Assembly: GCA_029932035.1 (NCBI GenBank)
Contig: JAOZQV010000278.1
Location: forward strand, 1-5,147
Direction: 5' to 3'
Length of the DNA stretch: 5,147 nt
Source: Deltaproteobacteria bacterium
GTDB taxonomy: Bacteria > Desulfobacterota > DSM-4660 > Desulfatiglandales > Desulfatiglandaceae
Shown here: positions 1 through 5,147 of the stretch, one piece after another
Numbering within the stretch: position 1 is the first letter of the stretch
How the letters are laid out: each line of letters starts with the position of its first letter
Translations under genes and position numbers: made by a program
The notes under the pieces: generated by a model
The model's input: only the letters and a program-made list of their open reading frames with translations
Databases searched by the model: none
What the model was told of the DNA's origin: nothing

Positions 1-1149
1 AACACCGCCAGCCAATGTGGCAACAGCCTCCATCTTCTGGGCTTGTTGAAGTTGGGCTTCCAGTCCTTTTTGTGCTGTAATGTCCCTTAGAAAACTCAGA
101 GTAGCAGGTCTCCCTTCCCAGGTTATTACAACTGCGTTGATTTCTACCAATAATTCTTCCCCAGACCTGTTTAAAATCCTAAAGGAATAAATGCTGGGAA
201 GTTCTTGGTTTTTTAGCCTTTTCAGGTGCCTTTCAAGGACCATATCTCTGTCTTCAGGATGAATAATATCAACAAAGGAAATTTTAGCCAATTCCTCTGC
301 AGAGTATCCTATCATCTCTTCGGCTTTGGGATTGGCGAATTTCAATACCTCATCTTGGGCAATAAAGATGGCATCCGTGGCATTTGCTATTAAGAGCCTA
401 TATTTCTCCTCGCTCTCCCGCAGCGTTTCCTCAGCTTGTTTGCGTTCCTTAACTTCCCATTCCAATATTTCCTTTGCTTCTATCAGGTTGGATCGCTCAA
501 TTTCCAAAGTGCTGCTCAAGACTCTTTCTTTCTGATGAATTGAAACAAGGCCTTTAACCAGGACTGTTACAGATATAGCCGCAACCGCATTCAAAAATAT
601 GAAATTGGCGCCTCCAACGATCATCGCTTCCGAGGTGGAAAAGAAAGGAAATGTCTGACCAAATCGCCCTGTGGTAATGAGCCAGCCTATGATCATCAAG
701 GTGATTGCGTTAATGGCTAAGGCCACAATTGCGTTCTTTGATCCCAAGAGGACACCGGTTAATACTGCAAAGGCGAACAGCCATGCGGGTCCCCCGCTCA
801 AAGGTCCGACTGACAAAATTACAGCCACCCCTATGGAATAGGCTAATAGCAAAGTAATTGCAGCGCGGATTTCATATCTTAAGCGGCATAAAAGAAGGCC
901 CAAAAGAATCACCCAGGCAGCGCCATCTATGATCGCCAGGCCCCATAGTCTTTCCTTGATCACAAAGGGAATTATCGGTATGACTACAAAAAAACCCAAC
1001 AACAAGCCCGTGAAAAGGATCGCAAATAAGATACGCGCGCGCCAATAAAGGAGGCTGTCTTTCTCCATGGCAGAGGGCGAACCCATCCTGTTTATGACGA
1101 ATGTCTGAAATCGTTGGAAATAACCTGCTTCATTATCGGTCTGTTTCAT
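1..1149 (-). CDS. Membrane-bound PAS sensor histidine kinase, N-terminal part (3' end cut by the window edge)
   Basis: I translated this frame by hand from the ATG at 1149-1147. It stays open for 383 codons to base 1, so the stop lies outside the window. Residues 40-63, 70-88, 96-115, 120-136, 141-159 and 176-199 are hydrophobic and look like six membrane helices. A charged, heptad-like linker follows (about 203-250, with KERKQAEETLRESEEKYR), then a PAS domain (about 244-362) with the motifs FANPKAEEMIGYS, IIHPEDRD and the closing FLRDITAQK. The last visible residues, QQAQKMEAVATLAGGV, are the usual lead-in to the H-box (AHDFNN) of PAS-linked kinases, so the phospho-acceptor histidine should be the next few codons off the edge. 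By family knowledge it would autophosphorylate and pass phosphate to a response regulator. The ligand of the membrane region is unknown. The start is supported by an AAGGA site 8 bases upstream. It lies 11 bases after the ATPase gene and is probably in its operon. Whether receiver domains follow the kinase core cannot be seen. Confidence 0.93.
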   Translation of the reverse strand, partial: MKQTDNEAGYFQRFQTFVINRMGSPSAMEKDSLLYWRARILFAILFTGLLLGFFVVIPIIPFVIKERLWGLAIIDGAAWVILLGLLLCRLRYEIRAAITLLLAYSIGVAVILSVGPLSGGPAWLFAFAVLTGVLLGSKNAIVALAINAITLMIIGWLITTGRFGQTFPFFSTSEAMIVGGANFIFLNAVAAISVTVLVKGLVSIHQKERVLSSTLEIERSNLIEAKEILEWEVKERKQAEETLRESEEKYRLLIANATDAIFIAQDEVLKFANPKAEEMIGYSAEELAKISFVDIIHPEDRDMVLERHLKRLKNQELPSIYSFRILNRSGEELLVEINAVVITWEGRPATLSFLRDITAQKGLEAQLQQAQKMEAVATLAGGV

Positions 1150-1157
1150 GAGAGTTA

Positions 1158-1162
1158 TCCTT
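1158..1162 (-). promoter_or_regulatory. Ribosome binding site of the membrane kinase, overlapping the ATPase stop codon
   Basis: Read on the minus strand, TAAGGA contains the TAA stop of the ATPase (1163-1161) and a Shine-Dalgarno core AAGGA, with 8 bases between the core and the ATG at 1149. This good spacing fixes the kinase start. It also implies that ribosomes finishing the ATPase sit on the kinase initiation site, which fits translational coupling or re-initiation. Confidence 0.75.
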
Positions 1163-2522
1163 ATCTGACACGTTCACTTACAAATCGTTCGATTACGTCA
1201 TCAAGTCTTGATAACAGATAATACGGAATGGAACAGAGGTGGTACTGTTTTCCTGAAGGAAGCTGTATACTATCGATGCGGGTTTTGCCGGAATAGATAC
1301 GAATGGCATATGGGTGCTGACTATTTTCCATGAACTGATTTAAGGATTTAAGTTTGCCGGTCTTCCCGCTTTTCACTTCGATCGGGATAATCAGATCTTT
1401 AAAGGGATAAAGAAAATCCGTTTCAGCAGTCCCTTTTTCCCGTATCCAAAAACGAAGTTCTGGGGGTCCGAATTCTTGTGCCACCATTTCCTGAGCCACG
1501 ACCTGTTCCGATATTCTTCCCCGATAGACATTGTCTAAGGATTGTCTGCTGAAAAATTCCTTGAATCCAATCCGGTAATTCACCAGCCCGATATCAAGAA
1601 AAAAAAGCTTCGGGGCTTTTCGCAGTTTTTCAATAACCGGTATGTGGGTTGATACGGAAGGTCTTGCCCGATATACGATCAAGGCGCGTTCAAGCACATC
1701 AAACGCCTCTTTCATTTCTCTTGATCGGAATGAGGACTCTCCGAACTTTTCATATGTAATCCGTTCACCGGCATATAAGGGCGCCCGGTCAATGATATGG
1801 GCTAAATATTTTGCTTTCGCCAAATTTGAATACTTCTCCACATCTTCAATGTATCCCATGAAAATGGCGTCATAGATCTCCCTCACTGCTGAATACGATC
1901 CCGTTTCCACATAAACGGAAAGCGCCTCCGGCATACCGCCAACGAAGGCATAGGTGTTAAACGCGTCAAGCAGTACATCATGAAGGGATGATTCTTCCAA
2001 TACATCCTGTTGCAACAGGTTTTCAGCAAGAGGCGGGTTTTGTGCTTCAAGATATTCCATAAAAGTTACAGGATACATAAAAAGATTCTTGACCCTGCCA
2101 ACAGGAAAAGAAAACCCCTCTCTTTTTGAAAAAACTTCGAGAAGTGAACCGGCGGCAATAATGTGCAGATCCTTTACATCCTCATAAAGGTATCTGAGCG
2201 CTTGAACAGCTTCCGCTGAATGTTGGATTTCATCAATAAATAAAAGGGCTCTCTTTGTGTCTATTTTTTGGCCCTTATAAAGCAAAATTCGTTCGACAAG
2301 TTCCTGGCCGGTATTGAACCCGGAAAAAAGATCGCGTTCTTTCGGTCTTTCAAGGTTGATGTCGATAAAGTGGTCGAAATTCTCGGCGAATCGGTTGACA
2401 ATAAATGTTTTTCCGACCTGTCTGGCCCCCCGCAAAATAATCGGTTTTCTATTTGCTATGTTTTTCCAATTCAATAATTCCGATTCGATTTTTCGTTTGA
2501 ATACCACGCGCTGTTTCTTCAT
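1161..2522 (-). CDS. AAA_14 / DUF4143 family ATPase
   Basis: A complete 453-residue protein, a usual length for this family. The N-terminal AAA+ domain has Walker A GARQVGKT (32-39), Walker B LLFIDEIQ (93-100, with D97 and E98), a sensor-1-like stretch IIAAGSLLE (121-129), and the family block PVGR...LFMYPVTFMEYL (140-158). The C-terminal DUF4143 part (about 200-440) has the conserved FLDIGLVN (308-315), E339 in GRISEQ, D369 in AETDF, and IEVKSG (381-386). Together E339, D369 and E382-x-K384 look like the PD-(D/E)xK nuclease-fold signature of this family, in which nuclease activity is generally not proven. No signal peptide or membrane segment is seen, so it should be cytoplasmic. The biological role of the family is poorly defined; ATP binding is secure, a specific function is not. 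The ATG at 2522 follows AGGGG at 11 bases. An ATP-dependent housekeeping, defence or mobile-element role cannot be separated from sequence alone. It is followed 11 bases later by the membrane kinase gene. Confidence 0.95.
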   Translation of the reverse strand: MKKQRVVFKRKIESELLNWKNIANRKPIILRGARQVGKTFIVNRFAENFDHFIDINLERPKERDLFSGFNTGQELVERILLYKGQKIDTKRALLFIDEIQHSAEAVQALRYLYEDVKDLHIIAAGSLLEVFSKREGFSFPVGRVKNLFMYPVTFMEYLEAQNPPLAENLLQQDVLEESSLHDVLLDAFNTYAFVGGMPEALSVYVETGSYSAVREIYDAIFMGYIEDVEKYSNLAKAKYLAHIIDRAPLYAGERITYEKFGESSFRSREMKEAFDVLERALIVYRARPSVSTHIPVIEKLRKAPKLFFLDIGLVNYRIGFKEFFSRQSLDNVYRGRISEQVVAQEMVAQEFGPPELRFWIREKGTAETDFLYPFKDLIIPIEVKSGKTGKLKSLNQFMENSQHPYAIRIYSGKTRIDSIQLPSGKQYHLCSIPYYLLSRLDDVIERFVSERVR

Positions 2523-2530
2523 GATATAAG

Positions 2531-2574
2531 TTACCCCTAAAATATTACATAACAGGTTTTATTGTTGGGGGTAA
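2531..2574. repeat. Inverted repeat over the ATPase leader and ribosome binding site
   Basis: TTACCCC (2531-2537) and GGGGTAA (2568-2574) are perfect 7-base inverted arms. Allowing one mismatch and one bulge, pairing extends into the flanking A/T bases for about 13 pairs, with a loop of about 15 bases. The inner arm contains the AGGGG ribosome binding site of the ATPase gene. If the whole element is transcribed, the outer arm could mask that site. If transcription starts inside it, the element would be a DNA palindrome near the promoter, such as an operator. The arms are seen directly; the role is inferred. Confidence 0.45.
2534..2538 (-). promoter_or_regulatory. Ribosome binding site of the ATPase gene
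   Basis: AGGGG on the minus strand lies 11 bases before the ATG at 2522. The spacing is slightly long, but it is the only purine-rich match upstream, and no alternative in-frame start nearby looks better. It lies in one arm of the inverted repeat 2531-2574. Confidence 0.5.
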
Positions 2575-2602
2575 TTGAGGCATATTGTTGTCTGTTTGTC
2601 AA
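2573..2602 (-). promoter_or_regulatory. Possible sigma70-type promoter for the ATPase-kinase operon
   Basis: A perfect -35 box TTGACA is at 2602-2597 on the minus strand. The matching -10 is weak: TCAATT at 18 bases or CTCAAT at 17 bases, each 3 of 6 to TATAAT. The start would fall near 2566, inside the outer arm of the inverted repeat. The position upstream of the ATPase and after a long spacer makes a promoter here reasonable, but the -10 match is poor, so this is tentative. Confidence 0.25.
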
Positions 2603-2625
2603 GGAAAAAAATTGGTGTTTATTTA

Positions 2626-2694
2626 CCACGAAGTGCACGAAGAAACACGAAGTTATTGTTTTTATTGAAGTTATTCGTGGCTTTCGTGATCTTC
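2626..2694. repeat. CACGAAG direct and inverted repeat cluster
   Basis: On the plus strand CACGAAG occurs three times at 9-10-base spacing (CCACGAAG 2626-2633, GCACGAAG 2635-2642, ACACGAAG 2645-2652). It is followed by two inverted copies, TTCGTGG (2674-2680) and TTTCGTGA (2682-2689). GAAGTTATT also repeats directly at 2649-2657 and 2667-2675. The outer arms CCACGAA/TTCGTGG could form a stem with a long loop. On the minus strand this stem is followed, after a gap of about 14 bases, by seven Ts (2611-2605), so it might act as a weak terminator for the hybrid kinase, though the gap is too long for a classic one. From memory, similar CACGAAG strings recur between genes in many environmental bacteria; that needs a search. 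It resembles a REP-like or degenerate mobile repeat. Confidence 0.6.
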
Positions 2695-2777
2695 TGCCCC
2701 CTTGAGCCTTCAGTCTAAACAGCTTCAGCCTGACTACGTGAGTAGTTACAATAAAACAAGGCTTTTTTGTTTCATGG

Positions 2778-5147
2778 TTACGACTGCTCATCCCTTTCCA
2801 GAAACAGTTTAACACGCTGAAATTCCGCTTCGAGCTCAGTCAGCTTATCCTGAGCGCCTTCGAGAGTACCGGATTTCCCTTTGGTTTCAAGGGCCAGGGC
2901 AAGCTCACCAAATTTATTGGCGCCCATATTTACTGCTGCACCCTTTACGGTGTGCGCCTCCATTTCCAGAGCTGTTGCGTTTCCTTCAGCAACGGCCTTT
3001 TTCACCCAGGATAAATGCGCTCCTGTGTCTTTAAGAAACAGTTCGGTTATTTCCCGTTCAAATTCACTATCCCCGCCCGTAATTTCCTGTAAGTGCTTTA
3101 TATCCACAGGAGCGCCTATGGGGGCGGAGGGCTTATCATTTTCCACTGCGGCGTGGAGCACCTGTTTACCGGCCCATCGCTGGACAATCTCCAAGAGTTC
3201 TTTGGGCTTAACCGGCTTGGAAATATAATCGTCCATACCCGCTGCGAGGCATTTCTCCTTGTCCCCTTTCATGGCGTGGGCTGTCATGGCGATGACCGGG
3301 ATGTTGCGGACTGCTGACCGGGGATTGCGGATTTCCTGCGTTGCGGTAAAACCATCCATTTCAGGCATCTGAACATCCATCAGGACGACGTCATATTGAA
3401 CCCTGTTTAAGGCTTCCAAGGCCTCTCTTCCATTGGCCACCGCATCTATCCGGTGCCCACCCTTTTCCAGGATTCGCATGGCCACTTTTTGATTAACTAC
3501 ATTGTCTTCGGCAAGGAGAATCCGGGCCTTTCGGGCCACCCTTTCCCGGAGGCTGTGGCGGGTAATAATATCGGGTCTGGAAGGTTTTTCTTCCACTTCC
3601 AGCAGGGTCTCGGCCAAGGCGTCTAAGAGCTGAGACTGACGCACCGGTTTTGTCAAGTAGGCGGAACACCCCAATTCTTTGAATTTCTTGGCGTCACCCC
3701 GCTGACCTACGGACGTCAGGACTAAAAGACGAATATTCCTCAACCCGGGATCGGCCTGAATAGCCCGGGCCACATCTTCTCCATCCATATCCGGCATTTG
3801 ATGGTCTAAGAGGACGGCATCGAACGCTCGACCCTCTTCAACGGAGCGGCTTAACAGGGAGAGGGCATCCTTGCCGTTGGATACTTCTTCAGGAAAACAC
3901 CCGAACGATACGAGGATCTTGTTCAGGATGGTCCGGTTGGTGGTATTATCGTCCACAATCAGGATATGAGAGCCCCGAACACTTTGACGGGTTATCACCG
4001 GGGTCTCTGTTTGTCTCTGCTTTTTGAGAGGGATTGTCAGCCGGAATGTACTCCCTTTCCCCTCTTCACTCTCAGCGGCAATTTCCCCTCCCATAAGTTC
4101 TACGAGACGTTTCGAAATACTCAGCCCCAATCCTGTCCCCCCGAAGCGGCGAGTAGTTGATCCGTCGGCCTGAGTAAAGCTCTCAAAAATAGCGTCTAAA
4201 CGGTCCTGTGGAATGCCGATCCCCGTATCCACGACCTCAAAGCGGAGCAATACCTGGTCTTCATCTTCTCGAACAGGCTCTACACGGATGTCAATGTTAC
4301 CCCTTTCCGTAAACTTGACCGCATTGGAAGAGAGATTTACAAGTACCTGACGGATGCGCTCCGGATCACCGATCAGCTCAACTTTGCTCTCCGGGTGAAC
4401 AAAACAGGTCAATTCCACACCCTTGGCCTGTGCATTGGGGGCCATAAGTTCTCCGACACTTTCCACCATATAACGGAGATCAAAGGGGATTTCTTCAATC
4501 TCGAGTTTTCCCGATTCGATCTTGGAAAAATCAAGGATGTCATTGATCAGACTCAGTAACCCGTCTCCCGCATTTCTTACAGTCTCGGCGTATTCACGCT
4601 GCTCCTGATCCAGACTGGTGTCCAGAAGAAGGCCCGACATACCGATGATAGCGTTCATAGGGGTTCGAATCTCATGGCTCATATTGGCGAGAAACTCGCC
4701 CTTGACCTTTGTTGCCGTCTCAGCAGCGCTGAGTGCATTGTCTAACTCTATATTTTTTACCTCCATCTGGCCGGCATATTCCGCTAATTTCTCGGACGCT
4801 TCCTCTGCCTTTTGGCGTGCCTCCACCAGGTCCGTCACATTGATGACGTTCAAAAGCACCCCGTCGTATCGGTCTTCATTGTAGATCGGCTGGAGGCGCA
4901 GTATGACCTCTGCTCCACCCAGAGGCCTCTGTTTGACAATCGGTTTGCGATCAGTGCCGTCTCTAAAGGATGAGATATGGTTTTGTATCTTCTCCATCAT
5001 TTCATCTGAATGGAATTCCTCTAACTTCTTCCCTAAAAGCTCGTCTCTTTTTTTTCCAACGAAGCTGCAGAAGTAACCATTGACCTCGACGATCACGTTA
5101 TCGGCATCTGCAAAGATGACCCCCTCTTCCATCCCGGAAATCATAGC
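2778..5147 (-). CDS. Hybrid sensor histidine kinase PAS-HisKA-HATPase-REC-REC-HPt (5' end cut by the window edge)
   Basis: The frame is open through the last codon of the window (GCT, Ala, before the Met at 5144) and begins inside a PAS domain, so the true start is very likely upstream; residue numbers here count from that Met. Order: PAS about 1-108 (MEEGVIFADADN, ending NVINVTDL); coiled-coil linker about 109-148; HisKA with NMSHEIRTP, phospho-acceptor H157; HATPase_c with N-box N274, G1 DTGIGI (306-311), FESFTQAD (320-327) and G2 GGTGLGL (335-341); REC1 with D398/D399, acceptor D447, T477, K499; REC2 with E546/D547, acceptor D590, T621, K643; HPt with AHTVKG, H731. No membrane helix is visible, but the missing N-terminus could have some. 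Known family behaviour: phosphate moves His to Asp to His and then to a separate response regulator, as in BarA/GacS. All key residues are intact, so it should be active. Two receivers rather than one suggest one relays and the other tunes. The stop is TAA at 2780-2778; the partner regulator is not in the window. Confidence 0.96.
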   Translation of the reverse strand, partial: AMISGMEEGVIFADADNVIVEVNGYFCSFVGKKRDELLGKKLEEFHSDEMMEKIQNHISSFRDGTDRKPIVKQRPLGGAEVILRLQPIYNEDRYDGVLLNVINVTDLVEARQKAEEASEKLAEYAGQMEVKNIELDNALSAAETATKVKGEFLANMSHEIRTPMNAIIGMSGLLLDTSLDQEQREYAETVRNAGDGLLSLINDILDFSKIESGKLEIEEIPFDLRYMVESVGELMAPNAQAKGVELTCFVHPESKVELIGDPERIRQVLVNLSSNAVKFTERGNIDIRVEPVREDEDQVLLRFEVVDTGIGIPQDRLDAIFESFTQADGSTTRRFGGTGLGLSISKRLVELMGGEIAAESEEGKGSTFRLTIPLKKQRQTETPVITRQSVRGSHILIVDDNTTNRTILNKILVSFGCFPEEVSNGKDALSLLSRSVEEGRAFDAVLLDHQMPDMDGEDVARAIQADPGLRNIRLLVLTSVGQRGDAKKFKELGCSAYLTKPVRQSQLLDALAETLLEVEEKPSRPDIITRHSLRERVARKARILLAEDNVVNQKVAMRILEKGGHRIDAVANGREALEALNRVQYDVVLMDVQMPEMDGFTATQEIRNPRSAVRNIPVIAMTAHAMKGDKEKCLAAGMDDYISKPVKPKELLEIVQRWAGKQVLHAAVENDKPSAPIGAPVDIKHLQEITGGDSEFEREITELFLKDTGAHLSWVKKAVAEGNATALEMEAHTVKGAAVNMGANKFGELALALETKGKSGTLEGAQDKLTELEAEFQRVKLFLERDEQS
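3304..3331 (-). repeat. Short in-frame repeat in the REC2 loop (IRNPxSA-type footprint)
   Basis: Two copies of TCCGCAA (minus strand; 3331-3325 and 3310-3304) lie exactly 21 bases apart and encode IRNPRSA followed by VRN, between the REC2 phospho-acceptor helix and the IPVIAMTA strand. The 7-residue period is seen directly. From memory, IRNPxSA heptads recur in unrelated proteins of Desulfobacterota-like genomes, as traces of a dispersed DNA repeat. The loop tolerates insertions, so the receiver should still fold. Confidence 0.4.

Larger units (their letters stand above)
2523..2777. other. AT-rich spacer between hybrid kinase and ATPase genes
   Basis: About 255 bases without a credible gene. 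From right to left it holds: an AT-rich stretch just past the hybrid kinase stop; a small stem ACTAC/GTAGT (2733-2746) with a GTGA loop and no T-run after it; two CTTCAG direct repeats (2708-2713, 2723-2728); the CACGAAG repeat cluster (2626-2694); a seven-A run (2605-2611); a TTGACA box (2597-2602, minus); and an inverted repeat reaching the ATPase ribosome binding site (2531-2574). The minus frame 2537-2815 is open for 92 codons, but its Arg/Lys/Phe-rich product has no recognisable domain, is made of the repeats themselves, and overlaps the kinase 3' end, so I do not call it a gene. Confidence 0.7.

Noticed and set aside
326..535. A 69-codon plus-strand open frame
   Set aside because: It is antisense to the PAS and linker region of the membrane kinase; its Ser/Leu-rich product is typical of a shadow frame.
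2542..2570. TAATAT (2547-2542, minus) as the -10 box of the ATPase promoter
   Set aside because: The corresponding -35 position reads CCCCAA, far from TTGACA, and transcription would begin on or just beyond the ribosome binding site.
2626..2694. The CACGAAG cluster as a CRISPR array
   Set aside because: The units are only 7-8 bases, the spacing is 9-10 bases, and some copies are inverted; there are no spacers or cas genes.
2733..2746. Small stem ACTAC-GTGA-GTAGT as a terminator of the hybrid kinase
   Set aside because: Only five base pairs, and no run of Ts follows on the minus strand; on the plus strand there is no gene upstream that would need it.
2537..2815. A 92-codon open frame on the minus strand in the spacer
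   Set aside because: It overlaps the 3' end of the hybrid kinase, its product is Arg/Lys/Phe-rich without a domain, it is largely encoded by the CACGAAG repeats, and no good ribosome binding site precedes it within the kinase coding sequence.
2881..3228. A 115-codon plus-strand open frame, the longest on that strand
   Set aside because: It lies antisense to the HPt domain and linker of the hybrid kinase, where conserved motifs prove the minus frame; it has no recognisable domain.
5142..5144. ATG at 5144 as the true start of the hybrid kinase
   Set aside because: The frame stays open to the window edge, the ATG falls within the beginning of a PAS domain, and there is no upstream sequence to show a ribosome binding site; a start outside the window is more likely.

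Overview
The window carries three genes, all on the minus strand, and nothing convincing on the plus strand. In transcription order (right to left) they are: a large hybrid sensor histidine kinase whose 5' end is cut by the right edge; a AAA_14/DUF4143-type ATPase that is complete; and a membrane-bound PAS histidine kinase whose C-terminal catalytic half is cut by the left edge. The style of the genes suggests a Gram-negative environmental bacterium of the deltaproteobacterial / Desulfobacterota kind: multi-domain PAS and REC kinases, moderate GC (roughly 40-53% in the lines I counted), a heptapeptide IRNPxSA footprint in a kinase loop, and a CACGAAG repeat in the spacer. This placement is inference from gene style, not from a marker gene.

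Right part (2778-5147): PAS, HisKA, HATPase_c, REC, REC, HPt. Every phosphotransfer residue I looked for is present (one kinase His, two receiver Asp, one HPt His), so the protein holds a full His-Asp-His relay plus a second receiver and resembles BarA/GacS-class hybrid kinases. Its partner response regulator is not in the window.

Spacer (2523-2777): about 255 AT-rich bases with no credible gene. It holds a cluster of CACGAAG direct and inverted repeats, a TTGACA box, and an inverted repeat whose inner arm contains the ribosome binding site of the ATPase.

Left part (1-2522): the ATPase (1161-2522) is followed after only 11 bases by the membrane kinase (visible 1-1149). The ribosome binding site of the kinase overlaps the ATPase stop codon, so the two are almost certainly co-transcribed and may be translationally coupled. 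The kinase has six predicted membrane segments, a coiled-coil linker, a PAS domain and the first residues leading into the H-box.

The protein families are all known. The less ordinary points are the tight ATPase-kinase coupling, the inverted repeat over the ATPase leader, and the repeat cluster in the spacer. I see no clear evidence of a wholly new system.
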